The notes below the pieces were generated by a model. That model was not told where the DNA came from. It was given only the letters and a program-made list of their open reading frames with translations, and did not search any database. Shown one piece after another: positions 9,000 through 17,600 of a stretch of 64,000 nucleotides of DNA. Each line of letters begins with the position of its first letter. Positions within the stretch are counted from its first letter, which is position 1. Source of the DNA: an uncultured Bacteroidota bacterium (lineage in GTDB: Bacteria; Bacteroidota; Bacteroidia; 2-12-FULL-35-15); NCBI GenBank assembly GCA_903847205.1, contig CAINDA010000051.1, positions 1-64,000 on the forward strand, in the 5' to 3' direction. The translations under genes were made by a program, and so were the position numbers.

Positions 9000-9077
9000 T
9001 GAATTGATTGTTTGTTGTTTTTTGCAGAAACAGAATTAATATATTTTTCTAAATTATCAGAAAAGATTTTTATTTCA

Positions 9078-12000
9078 TTAAAAACCCTTACACGTTTTTT
9101 CATACGGAATATCCTCACCGACAATTAACTTCCATTCCTGCTCCGACATATTATTTTTTAACAACGCACAGATTTTGCCGGCCAGTATTTCACTTGATAT
9201 TTCCCACACCCTGATGCTCTTATCTGTGCACCCAGCAATAATTTTTTCCTTAGAAACAAATATAATACTTTTTACTTTGCTGTTATGATCCTTCAATTCA
9301 ACTGCACTCCCAATAGAATTATAATTTTCGAAGTAAGAATGAAAATTATAAAATTTAATTATTTTATCTGAAGCGGCTGAAGCAGCAACTGTATAATCCT
9401 CATTGAAGGTAATGAATTCAACGGCGGCGGCTTGTGCTTTAAATTCCCAATGTTTAATTGAATTGATGTCGGAATAATTCATATCAAATGAAATTATGGT
9501 GCCGTCGGAAAAACCGGCAAGCAGCATGTTTTTTGATTTGTTTAATGCCAGACATAAAGGCTTTGCCGAACCGTGCTTAAATATGATTTTTTCTGAAGCG
9601 TTTTTAATATCCCATACTGCAATTTTCCCATCTTCCTGAGCCGAAATTAATTCATCTCCATTACCGGAATAAATAAGTGATTTAATTGCGGCTGACGCTT
9701 TTAATATTTTTTTCTGAACAGGATTTTTCTCCTGAATGTTCCAGATAATTATCAGGCTGTCTTTGCCAGCTGTTGCTAAATGAATCCCATCAGGGCTGAA
9801 TACGGCAGCCCTTACCAAACCTTTGTGTCCGTTAAGCTCAATAAAATTTTGTGTTTTAGCGGTTTCATTTTTGATCACATTTTTAATATCCCATAAACAA
9901 ACAATAAAATTATCATGGGCTGTTGCCAGATAATTTCCGGAGGTATTAAAAAATAATGTATTTATGGGGCTTGTATATTTAATTTCAGAAATGGATTTTA
10001 CATTTCCAGTATTATAATCCACATCATATATTTTACCATCCAAATCTGCCGCTATCGCTTTGTTCTGCATCACAGCAAGCGTTCTTACTTCCATCTGTGG
10101 GCCGTCCAAATCAGTATGCCTGCTGCTGTCTAAAACAGAATAGGCATTTCTTAAACCTTCATAAATAACGGGATCCTCAGCACTTCCCCCGTTATTTTTA
10201 TTAAACAAAAATGCCTGAACGGCAAGCAGACCCAGCAGGTTTTTGTTTTTTTTATAAAGAGATGATTTCAATGCAAGATTCTGAGCAATGGAAATCAGTT
10301 TAAGTTTCCTGGATTTTAGTTCTGCATTTTCGGCCTTGCTTTTTTCAAGCTCAGCTTTAGTTTTTTCCTGCTCTGCATTATTTTTTTCTTTTTTAGCGGT
10401 TTCTGTCTGCTGCTGGGCATTTTGCTTTTCCTTTTCTGCGGTTTCTTTTGCCGATACCGCATCCCGCTTTGATACCTCCGCCTGCTTCTCTGCTGTGAGG
10501 GCGGACTTCTCGCTTTTTTCTGCCTTTTCTTTAAGAATCAGCGCGATATTTTTTGCATTCAATGCATATTGTTCGGAGCTGTGCGCAAGGTTTTCGGATT
10601 TCAAAGCTTCATCTGTTTTTTGATTTGCAATTGCCTGTTGATCCAATGCTTTATTACGTTCCAAAATCGCCCACGAAGTAAAACCGATTAATATAATCAG
10701 AATAAGAGTTGTAATTGCCCTAACAGCTCTTCGTTTTAATTTGATTGACGATTCGCTGATCTGCAGACAGGCATTTGCCGATAAAATAAATTTTTTTCCA
10801 TCATCGACTTTTTGTTCCGGCGATAAATTGGAGGTGTCGTATTTTGCCAGTAAATAAGGGTTGGGGTTAATAGTTTCGACCCATTTTTTGAAATAGTTTA
10901 ATGAGCCGATTGTGAGCAGATAGTCTTTTGAACGGTTTTTTTCCTCCCATCGTTCAACCTGTTTTTTGAAATCGTTGAGTACTAAAATATTTTCATGATC
11001 CTGTTTTGTCCATTGTGTAAGCTCTGTCCAATTCCGGATTAATGATTCATGTGTTATATCAAGTATGTCACTATCGCGCAAAAAAAGGGTTTTCTCATCC
11101 TTAGAAATAAATGGTTTAAGAAGGGTGTTCTCCGGTTCTCTGAAAAGATTTACCAATCCTTCAATTAGATTAGTGTCAATCTTTTTTCCGATGATCTGCT
11201 TTATCTCCAATACTGACGACCGGTTTCTAACAGCGCGGCTGTCATTTATTTTAGTAAGGCATGTGAATATTTTTTGTAAAATTTCATTCGCCTCTTTTCT
11301 TGAAATGTCGCGCCCGATGTGTTTTGTACAATAGTCAACTGATGTTTCAAAAAGCTCACGCGCATGGGCATTTAAAACATTTGCAAGGGATGCGCCCTGA
11401 AGATTTTTTTGTTTAAACTCCGGCTGATTTTTAAGCCAGCTGAAAAATAATTTCTTTTGATCATCCGGTAGTATCTCTCCGTCAACACCGCCTACCTTTG
11501 CATAATGAATAAGATTCATTTCGGATGAACCGTCATCCATGTGTGATTTCCAGATGCGGTTAAGAGCATGCTGTAAAATAGGAAGCTGATCCTGCCCATC
11601 GCCAAGCTCATTTATCAGTCGTTCAATTAAACTGTTGTTTATTTTGTTTCCTGATAGTTTTGCCGGTTCTAAAATGGCACGGTGGATTTCCTGGCGTTTA
11701 AGCCGAGGAACAAAAAACTGGCTGGATACAATATGCTCCGGAAGTCCTTTAAAGGCAGCACAATCTCCGACATAATCCGATCGCATAGTGCATACAATAT
11801 AAATCGGAAGATTTTCTTTTTCAGCAATTTTGGTGGTTTCAATAATCAGGTTGATAAGTGTGATTGCCTGAAGTGAAGGTTTGCCTTTGTTGAAGTTTTC
11901 GGAGTTTGTAAAGAGCTCTTCAAATTGATCTATTAAAATTAGAAGATTCGCGCTTTTGTTTTTTAAATTTTGTTTTTCATCACTTCCGGCATTAATAAAA

Positions 12001-12410
12001 TCAGCAGAATCGTTATCAAGATAAAATTTTGATTCTTTATAAATTTTTACAAGGGAGGAAAAACCGTAACTGAGCTCTTCTTCCAATTCATTTTCATCTT
12101 CTAATTTTAAATGATTTTTTAAGGATAGGGCTAAGTTTGACAGTGGAGCCCTTTCAGGCTTAAAGTCCACTACCAGCCAGTTATTAAAACGGGCTTTAAA
12201 AAAACCTGCACGTGAACGAGGTATTAAACCGGCATAAATAAGAGAAGATTTCCCGTCACCGGAAGCGCCGGTAACCATTACAAATTTTTTCTCCTGCAGC
12301 TGGAAAATTATTTTTTCGATATGCTCTTCCCGTCCTTTAAAAAAGATTGACTCTTCTTCATTAAACGGGCGAAGACCGGGATAGGGACATATTTTTTCTT
12401 CCTGCATCAA
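9078..12410 (-). CDS. nSTAND1-type NTPase with transmembrane helix, coiled coil and WD40 repeats
   Basis: 1110 aa. The N-terminus has the CPYPGLRPF.EEE...FKGRE signature of nSTAND1 NTPases, Walker A GASGDGKSS at 48-56 and Walker B LLILIDQFEELF near 155-167. An arginine-rich winged-helix region follows (RNWTELTQW). One hydrophobic helix (AITTLILIILIGFTSWAIL, about 565-590) is followed by a long Lys/Glu/Ala-rich coiled coil (about 590-700) and WD40 repeats (about 770-1080; LATAGKDSLIIIWNI, IIAGCTDKSIRVWEI). The single helix would put NTPase and WD40 on opposite sides of the inner membrane if both are folded as predicted. Such proteins act as ligand-triggered switches in defence and signalling. 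Here the partners look like envelope proteins. The ligand is unknown. Confidence 0.88.
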   Translation of the reverse strand: MMQEEKICPYPGLRPFNEEESIFFKGREEHIEKIIFQLQEKKFVMVTGASGDGKSSLIYAGLIPRSRAGFFKARFNNWLVVDFKPERAPLSNLALSLKNHLKLEDENELEEELSYGFSSLVKIYKESKFYLDNDSADFINAGSDEKQNLKNKSANLLILIDQFEELFTNSENFNKGKPSLQAITLINLIIETTKIAEKENLPIYIVCTMRSDYVGDCAAFKGLPEHIVSSQFFVPRLKRQEIHRAILEPAKLSGNKINNSLIERLINELGDGQDQLPILQHALNRIWKSHMDDGSSEMNLIHYAKVGGVDGEILPDDQKKLFFSWLKNQPEFKQKNLQGASLANVLNAHARELFETSVDYCTKHIGRDISRKEANEILQKIFTCLTKINDSRAVRNRSSVLEIKQIIGKKIDTNLIEGLVNLFREPENTLLKPFISKDEKTLFLRDSDILDITHESLIRNWTELTQWTKQDHENILVLNDFKKQVERWEEKNRSKDYLLTIGSLNYFKKWVETINPNPYLLAKYDTSNLSPEQKVDDGKKFILSANACLQISESSIKLKRRAVRAITTLILIILIGFTSWAILERNKALDQQAIANQKTDEALKSENLAHSSEQYALNAKNIALILKEKAEKSEKSALTAEKQAEVSKRDAVSAKETAEKEKQNAQQQTETAKKEKNNAEQEKTKAELEKSKAENAELKSRKLKLISIAQNLALKSSLYKKNKNLLGLLAVQAFLFNKNNGGSAEDPVIYEGLRNAYSVLDSSRHTDLDGPQMEVRTLAVMQNKAIAADLDGKIYDVDYNTGNVKSISEIKYTSPINTLFFNTSGNYLATAHDNFIVCLWDIKNVIKNETAKTQNFIELNGHKGLVRAAVFSPDGIHLATAGKDSLIIIWNIQEKNPVQKKILKASAAIKSLIYSGNGDELISAQEDGKIAVWDIKNASEKIIFKHGSAKPLCLALNKSKNMLLAGFSDGTIISFDMNYSDINSIKHWEFKAQAAAVEFITFNEDYTVAASAASDKIIKFYNFHSYFENYNSIGSAVELKDHNSKVKSIIFVSKEKIIAGCTDKSIRVWEISSEILAGKICALLKNNMSEQEWKLIVGEDIPYEKTCKGF

Positions 12411-12583
12411 AAAATAAAATCAAAAAAAAATCGGTTAATTATTATAAATAACATTTAATTTATGCAGAAATTTTTTTTTCACTACAATAATAAGAAAATG
12501 AAATTTAATATGCAACGGCAGTTTGAAGGAGGGGAAATGACGCCTCGAGCAAAAAACTGTATTAAATAATTCCGCTAAAATAG

Positions 12584-12591
12584 TATATTTG
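12584..12591 (+). promoter_or_regulatory. Bacteroidota -7 element (TATATTTG)
   Basis: Exact match to TAnnTTTG, 27 bp before the ATG of the lipoprotein at 12619, in the divergent gap after the nSTAND start. Confidence 0.55.
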
Positions 12592-12618
12592 CAACAACCG
12601 AAATTAAATTAAAAAAAG

Positions 12619-13164
12619 ATGAAAAAAATATTTTTCTCCATTACAGCAGTTTCTCTGATATTGTTTGTGTCATCATGTAAACAAGGGAATAACGGAGCAG
12701 AAAAAAAAGATGCAGTAACTGCTGATTCAGCAAAAAATGATGTATGGGCTGAATTAGTTGAATCGAAAACCGTAATGGTTAAACCGGAAGGTTTTGAGGA
12801 AGATTATTGGAATTCAGTAAATAAAAATGTGAATCACCAGAAAATATTTAATACAATTGTAAGTGCCGTTATCAGCGGAAAAAAGAAGGCATATAATATT
12901 TATAATGATTCGTTATTAACAGTTGATGAAGTTAAAAACGTTTTAGATAAAGAAGGTCCTGTAAGTGCCGGCAAAACTGAAACAAAGAAAATGGAAGCGA
13001 ATGATATTTCAACCATCAGGATGAGGGAAAAATGGGTTTTTGATGCTGAAAAATTTAAATTAGAAAAGCAAGTTACCCGTATTGATCTGCTGTATAAAAA
13101 ATTAGATGAAAACGGCGACTATTTAGGTGATAAGGCCTTGTTTTACGTGAATTTGAATAATTGA
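12619..13164 (+). CDS. Lipoprotein of unknown function
   Basis: 181 aa with a lipoprotein signal (MKKIFFSITAVSLILFVSSCKQ; Cys at about residue 20). The mature part is hydrophilic and rich in Lys and Asp/Glu, with no domain I recognise. An early stretch (VWAELVESKTVMVKPEGFEEDYW) and a middle one (NTIVSAVISGKKKAYNIYNDSLLTVDEV) suggest a folded domain like those in other Bacteroidota lipoproteins that process an expected gliding- or stress-related input, but I make no functional claim. It is monocistronic, divergent from the nSTAND gene and convergent with the next T9SS gene, with a good -7 element upstream. Confidence 0.75.
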   Translation: MKKIFFSITAVSLILFVSSCKQGNNGAEKKDAVTADSAKNDVWAELVESKTVMVKPEGFEEDYWNSVNKNVNHQKIFNTIVSAVISGKKKAYNIYNDSLLTVDEVKNVLDKEGPVSAGKTETKKMEANDISTIRMREKWVFDAEKFKLEKQVTRIDLLYKKLDENGDYLGDKALFYVNLNN

Positions 13165-13210
13165 TTCAGCAGTTTAAATTTAAAGCCGTAAGCTTTTGAA
13201 AAGACTTCCG

Positions 13211-13876
13211 CTATTTGCTGATTATTAATTTACTTGTAAATCTCCTGCTTCCGTTTGTTACCGAAACAAAATAAATTCCTTCGCGAAGGCCTTCACAGTC
13301 TATCGAAAAAGAGCCTGCTTCGGTAAATGTTTTTACAACGCGTCCTGTACAGTCATATAAACTGATTAACACAACTGCATTATTCAATCCTTTTAATTCA
13401 AAATTTATTATCCTGTCAGCTGGATTCGGATAAATATTTATGACGCTTTCATACGCAGCTATTTCTTTCACTCCTGCTGTACATATCGATGGATAAGCCA
13501 TTGAGCACGAATTATGTACTATCCCGTCAGTAATAAATACAGTTCCGGCAAATCCCGAAGGAAGGGTTTTTAAGGAGGTTGGGATAATATGAATCATTGT
13601 ATCTTTTCCCGGCTGTGAAAAGGTATAAAAAGCGCCATTTTTGTTTGCAACAGTATCTCCGCCTGCATTTCTTACTTGAACGATAGGATAATTAATCTGT
13701 GTTGAACGCGGGCTTACATTAACAATGGTTATTTCTAAATTATGCCGCATCGTGTCATTAACAAGTATCGAATCAATTGAGATGTTTAAAACACAAAGAT
13801 CATTACAGTTCATCTGCGCTTTGCCTGCGGATGCAATCGATAAAATCAGAGAAAAAAGAAGAGTAAATTTTTTCAT
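13211..13876 (-). CDS. T9SS type A secreted protein, small
   Basis: 221 aa. Signal peptide (MKKFTLLFSLILSIASAGKAQ), then a roughly 115-aa beta-rich domain with an early Cys pair (MNCNDLCVL) and another pair (NSCSMAYPSIC), and a C-terminal type A sorting domain from IYPNPADRIINFEL to SKLIISK. The mature domain (NISIDSILVNDTMRHNLEITIVN) looks like a single Ig-like or C2-like sandwich, but I cannot name the family. Exported through T9SS. Convergent with the lipoprotein at 12619; only 46 bp separate the two stops. Confidence 0.78.
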   Translation of the reverse strand: MKKFTLLFSLILSIASAGKAQMNCNDLCVLNISIDSILVNDTMRHNLEITIVNVSPRSTQINYPIVQVRNAGGDTVANKNGAFYTFSQPGKDTMIHIIPTSLKTLPSGFAGTVFITDGIVHNSCSMAYPSICTAGVKEIAAYESVINIYPNPADRIINFELKGLNNAVVLISLYDCTGRVVKTFTEAGSFSIDCEGLREGIYFVSVTNGSRRFTSKLIISK

Positions 13877-14008
13877 TTATTTGATGATATTATTTTTGAA
13901 TAAAGGTAATGAAAGTTTAATACGTTAAAATTGAAAAACAAAAAACGCCGTAAGCCTTGCCGGCGATGCAAATGCGAATCTTAATAGTGTCAGCAAAAAT
14001 AAACAAAA

Positions 14009-14038
14009 AAACCTTGAAAGCCTGTCCCTTCAAGGTTT
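14009..14038. terminator. Terminator hairpin at the 3' end of the tRNA cluster
   Basis: A 10-bp perfect stem (14009-14018 with 14029-14038) with an A-rich flank on the left, so on the minus strand it is followed by a T run. It is 17 bp beyond the 3' end of tRNA-Arg and would end the three-tRNA transcript. Confidence 0.7.
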
Positions 14039-14054
14039 TATATAATCATTGGTG

Positions 14055-14128
14055 TGATCCCAATTGGATTCGAACCAATGACCGCAAGTTTAGAAAACTT
14101 GTGCTCTATCCAGCTGAGCTATGGAATC
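14055..14128 (-). tRNA. tRNA-Arg (TCT)
   Basis: A complete cloverleaf can be drawn on the minus strand: 7-bp acceptor stem (14122-14128 with 14056-14062, one G-T pair), D arm with GCTC..GAGC, anticodon stem CAAGT/ACTTG with loop TTTCTAA giving anticodon TCT, and T arm ATTGG-TTCGAAT-CCAAT. The CCA end is not encoded. Last of three tRNAs in one direction. Confidence 0.95.
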
Positions 14129-14212
14129 AAAAAAAGCTAATCAACCAATTTGAAAATTTGTTCTTTTTTTGAAGAAAAAATTACCGAATTACCTAATTAG
14201 CTAATTTATAAG

Positions 14213-14286
14213 TCGGGGCGGCAAGACTCGAACTTGCGACCTCCTGGTCCCAAACCAGGCGCGATAACCAACTACGCTACGCCCCG
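14213..14286 (-). tRNA. tRNA-Pro (TGG)
   Basis: Cloverleaf on the minus strand with acceptor arm CGGGGCG/CGCCCCG, anticodon stem CCTGG/CCAGG and loop TTTGGGA (anticodon TGG), and T arm with GTTCGAG. 74 nt, CCA not encoded. A -7-like element lies 40 bp upstream. Confidence 0.95.
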
Positions 14287-14325
14287 AATAATCTGCTTTT
14301 AAAAGGGAATCTTTCAAAGCGGTTG

Positions 14326-14333
14326 CAAATGTA
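14326..14333 (-). promoter_or_regulatory. -7 element upstream of tRNA-Pro
   Basis: On the minus strand this reads TACATTTG, a match to TAnnTTTG, 40 bp before the 5' end of tRNA-Pro. It may drive Pro and Arg tRNAs separately from tRNA-Ser. Confidence 0.4.
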
Positions 14334-14398
14334 CTACTATTTTTAACTTTGCAAACAAATTAAAGAAATACTTTTTATGCCGGCATTCTCAATTTCAG

Positions 14399-14487
14399 CG
14401 GAGAGAGAGGGATTCGAACCCTCGGTACCAGTTTCCCAGTACGACAGTTTAGCAAACTGTTCCTTTCGGCCACTCAGGCATCTCTCC
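14399..14487 (-). tRNA. tRNA-Ser (GCT)
   Basis: 89-nt class II tRNA with a long variable arm. Acceptor GGAGAGA pairs with TCTCTCC; the anticodon stem ACAGT/ACTGT holds loop TTGCTAA (anticodon GCT); T arm GAGGG-TTCGAAT-CCCTC; discriminator G. First of the three tRNAs. Confidence 0.95.
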
Positions 14488-14825
14488 TTTTTCCTTTTAC
14501 AGGACTGCGAAGGTAGAAAAAAAATTCTATTGCAAAGCAAAAAACTAAAAAAAGCTCAGGTCATCAGTGAGTATATTTGCAACTCAATAATGGTAATGAT
14601 TTGCGTGGAATGTTATATTTGTCGCTGTTAAAGCAGATTATTTAGAGGAATAATTTTTTGACGTCCTTTTATTTATAGATTAAGTTTATTTATTTATTGA
14701 TAAGGATTCAACACATGGACGGGAATTTTAGCCGCTTTTAAAAGAAAAAACTAAATAATTAAAAAGAAAAATAAGTTTTAAAATATAAATTAACAACCGG
14801 TTTCAAAATAAATTTTATTTACTCA
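14488..14825. other. Gene-free gap between tRNA-Ser and mpl
   Basis: No gene seen. Two plus-strand TATATTTG sequences, at 14572-14579 and 14614-14621, match the Bacteroidota -7 element and could start a transcript reading into mpl with a leader of about 200 nt. The rest is AT-rich without clear hairpins. Confidence 0.4.
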
Positions 14826-16193
14826 ATGAATATCCATCTTATAGCCATCGGCGGAAGCGCCATGCACAACCTTGCAATCGCGATGCACAAAAAAGGTTTT
14901 AACATCACCGGTTCGGATGATGAAATTTTTGAACCTTCAAAAAGCCGTTTAGCAAAACTTAATCTTCTTCCTGCTAAAGAAGGCTGGGATACAAACAATA
15001 TTCACAAAGGGATTGATGCTGTTATACTTGGAATGCATGCCCGTATTGATAATCCTGAACTTTTAAAAGCGCAGGAATTAGGTTTGAAAATATATTCATA
15101 TCCCGAATATATTTATGAGCAGACAAAAGATAAAGTAAGAATAGTGATTGGAGGCAGCCATGGTAAAACTACCATTACTGCTATAATACTTCATGTTTTG
15201 AATTATCATAAAATAGACTGTGATTATTTGGCCGGTGCGCAGCTGGCAGGATTCGACACAATGGTAAAACTCACTAAAGGAGCTAAAATAGCGGTGATTG
15301 AGGGTGATGAATATCTTTCATCTCCCATCGACCGCCGTCCGAAATTTCATTTGTATAAGCCCGATATAGCTGTTTTGAGCGGGATTGCGTGGGATCATAT
15401 AAATGTGTTTCCGACATTTGAAAATTATATAACTCAGTTTAAAATTTTCATCGATTTGATTGAACCGGCCGGAAGCCTTATATACTGTGAACTTGATGAG
15501 GAAGTAAAAAAAGTATGTGAAAAAGCCCGTGCAGATATTAATAAAATTCCTTACGGAATTCCAGAACATAGAATTGAAAACGGAATTACTATTTTAACTA
15601 ACTATGCGCTCTCAGGTGAAGAGTGCCCCCTGCAGATATTTGGCAGCCACAACTTAATGAATTTGAATGCTGCACGCTGGGCATGCAATCAAATTAATGT
15701 AAGCAATGAACAGTTTTATGAAGCCATTCATTCATTCAAAGGTGCTTCAAAACGTTTGGAAGTAGTGAAAAAAAATGCTGTAACTGCTATGTACAAAGAT
15801 TTTGCTCATTCGCCGTCAAAATTGAAGGCGACAACACAGGCCGTAAAAAAACAATTTCCAGATCGTAAACTTATCGCCTGTATGGAACTGCATACCTTCA
15901 GCAGTTTGAACGAAGATTTTTTAAAAGAGTATGAGGGTTCAATGGCATTAGCTGATGAAGCACTTGTTTATTTTAATCCACATACAATTGAACATAAAAA
16001 ATTAAAATCAATTACTGAAGAGCAGGTTAAGAAGGCATTCGGAGGCAGCAATGTGAAAATTTACACCAACTCAAAAATACTGTCTGGCGATTTATTAAAA
16101 ATGAATTTTGAAAATAAAAATTTATTAATGATGAGTTCCGGAAACTTTGATGGTATTGATTTTGCTGAATTTGGCAATAAGATTGTTCAGTAG
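14826..16193 (+). CDS. mpl: UDP-N-acetylmuramate:L-Ala-gamma-D-Glu-mDAP ligase (Mur ligase family)
   Basis: 455 aa, the usual length for Mpl. N-terminal Rossmann-like motif AIGGSAMHNLAIAMHKKG and GSD, then the P-loop GGSHGKTTITA (Mur ligase ATP site), central motif EGDEY, SGIAWDHINVFPTFENY, and the C-terminal domain with GASKRLEVV and DFAHSP. The enzyme reattaches tripeptide recovered from old peptidoglycan to UDP-MurNAc, feeding wall recycling in the cytoplasm. MurC is the nearest alternative, but the EGDEY and DFAHSPSKLKATTQA context fits Mpl. It stands alone, followed 65 bp later by an LRR gene. Confidence 0.85.
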   Translation: MNIHLIAIGGSAMHNLAIAMHKKGFNITGSDDEIFEPSKSRLAKLNLLPAKEGWDTNNIHKGIDAVILGMHARIDNPELLKAQELGLKIYSYPEYIYEQTKDKVRIVIGGSHGKTTITAIILHVLNYHKIDCDYLAGAQLAGFDTMVKLTKGAKIAVIEGDEYLSSPIDRRPKFHLYKPDIAVLSGIAWDHINVFPTFENYITQFKIFIDLIEPAGSLIYCELDEEVKKVCEKARADINKIPYGIPEHRIENGITILTNYALSGEECPLQIFGSHNLMNLNAARWACNQINVSNEQFYEAIHSFKGASKRLEVVKKNAVTAMYKDFAHSPSKLKATTQAVKKQFPDRKLIACMELHTFSSLNEDFLKEYEGSMALADEALVYFNPHTIEHKKLKSITEEQVKKAFGGSNVKIYTNSKILSGDLLKMNFENKNLLMMSSGNFDGIDFAEFGNKIVQ

Positions 16194-16258
16194 GGAAGTA
16201 TATTTTATTTACTAAATCAATTTATCTTTTGGTATGTAATTTTTAAAACTAATTAATT

Positions 16259-16957
16259 ATGAAAAAAATATTTTTTTCTTTATCCATTCTTTTTTTAGCA
16301 CTTGGCAGCAAGGGGCAAAAAAGCAAAATATATTATTCGCTTGCCGAAGCATTAAAAACGCCGCAGAAAGTTTATACTCTTAATTTAAATCACAGTCAAT
16401 TACTTACTCTCCCCGAAAGTATCAGCACCCTTACTAATCTTACAACCTTGTCGTTAAGCAACAATGAGATAATGACTCTTCCAGAGGGTATCACAAAGCT
16501 TACCCAGCTTACGAAACTAGAATTAGATCATAACAAATTGACTGCACTCCCCGAAAGTATTGGCAGCCTTGTTAATCTTGAATATCTGTCCTTATATTTT
16601 AACAAGTTAACTGCAATTCCTGTTAGTATTGCTAAACTTAACAATCTTCAATACCTGTCTTTTGGCAATAATCAATTAACCACCCTGCCCGAAAGTATCG
16701 GCAAGCTTAAAAACCTTACAACACTTGATTTAAAGAATAATCAATTTAAAACTCTCCCTGATAACATTGCGCAGCTTGCGCATCTTACAGAACTAAACCT
16801 GCATCACAACAAATTGACTGCAATTCCAAAAACTATTACAAGGCTGAGAAACCTTGTATCGCTTGATTTAGATGAAAACAGCGGCTTAACTTTAACACCT
16901 GAGCAGGAAAAATTTCAAAAAAAAATAATTGCAAAGCGAACCGAGATTTCAAAATGA
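16259..16957 (+). CDS. Secreted leucine-rich-repeat protein
   Basis: 232 aa. Signal peptide (MKKIFFSLSILFLALGSKGQ), then a short helix (YYSLAEALKTPQKVYTLNL) and about seven 23-residue LRRs of the LTTLPESIGKLKNLTTLDLKNN type (about residues 38-210). The C-terminal cap has LTLTPEQEKFQKKI. No sorting domain, so it is probably periplasmic. The repeats are of the bacterial LPxSI subclass that forms protein-binding solenoids. The partial gene at the right edge shares the same cap motif, so the two are paralogs. Confidence 0.8.
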   Translation: MKKIFFSLSILFLALGSKGQKSKIYYSLAEALKTPQKVYTLNLNHSQLLTLPESISTLTNLTTLSLSNNEIMTLPEGITKLTQLTKLELDHNKLTALPESIGSLVNLEYLSLYFNKLTAIPVSIAKLNNLQYLSFGNNQLTTLPESIGKLKNLTTLDLKNNQFKTLPDNIAQLAHLTELNLHHNKLTAIPKTITRLRNLVSLDLDENSGLTLTPEQEKFQKKIIAKRTEISK

Positions 16958-17065
16958 TGGATATAAAACAGCATAATTTGCAAAATCAGAGCGATAAGAG
17001 ATTCATCTCTTAAAGAGGTTTTGATTGTTTAATTGGTTTACCGGAAGGGTTTTGAAAATATGTAC

Positions 17066-17575
17066 TTAATTCGCACTGAATGAATGCGGATTTTTTTTTG
17101 AGAATATTGCGCCTGCAAGTAATGACGAAATAAGTCCGAAGAAAAGAACAGGCGGAACTAACTTAAACGAGCTGAAATTACTGCGTTCCCCATCTAAAAA
17201 CTTAGGAATATCAGATTCCTTAACATTATGGGCTATTGCAGCTTTTTTAGCTTCGCTTAAAAAATATTCAATCGTATCGGGAGTGATAAAAGTATAATAT
17301 ACATAGTTAAATATTGCAAGAACCACGGCCAGTGTGAGGCTGTAAACAATTCCCGCCTGCATTGCTTTTTTAAATTCTAAAAAACCTGCATTCTTTTTTC
17401 TTGTTAGGTAAACAGTCAAAAATACTCCAATTACGAGCACTGCAAGTGAAACAAAGTTTCTGTATAAATAAACTTCAACGGTATAAAAGCCAAGCTTTTT
17501 TGCAAAACCAAACCAGGCAGCGCAATTTATTATTCCCGCAATTATTCCGAATTTTATACTTAAATTGATTTTCAT
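17066..17575 (-). CDS. DUF4199 membrane protein
   Basis: About 169 aa, starting at the Met at 17575 (MKINLSIKFGIIAG); a start at 17593 is possible. Four hydrophobic helices are visible: FGIIAGIINCAAWFGFA, FVSLAVLVIGVFLTVYL, AGIVYSLTLAVVLAIFNYVYY and LVPPVLFFGLISSLLAGAIF. This is the four-helix layout of DUF4199 proteins, common in Bacteroidota and of unknown function. The order of rho followed closely by a DUF4199 gene (7-25 bp gap) suggests one transcript. Confidence 0.75.
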   Translation of the reverse strand: MKINLSIKFGIIAGIINCAAWFGFAKKLGFYTVEVYLYRNFVSLAVLVIGVFLTVYLTRKKNAGFLEFKKAMQAGIVYSLTLAVVLAIFNYVYYTFITPDTIEYFLSEAKKAAIAHNVKESDIPKFLDGERSNFSSFKLVPPVLFFGLISSLLAGAIFSKKNPHSFSAN

Positions 17576-17600
17576 AAAATTGTTAATTGTCAAATTAAAA

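Noticed and set aside
10288-10623. Plus-strand Ser/Phe/Ala-rich frame
   Set aside because: Antisense shadow of the Lys/Glu/Ala coiled coil of the nSTAND protein.
13957-14172. 71-aa plus-strand frame
   Set aside because: Runs through tRNA-Arg on the opposite strand.
14343-14631. Small frames on both strands
   Set aside because: Overlap tRNA-Ser; not genes.
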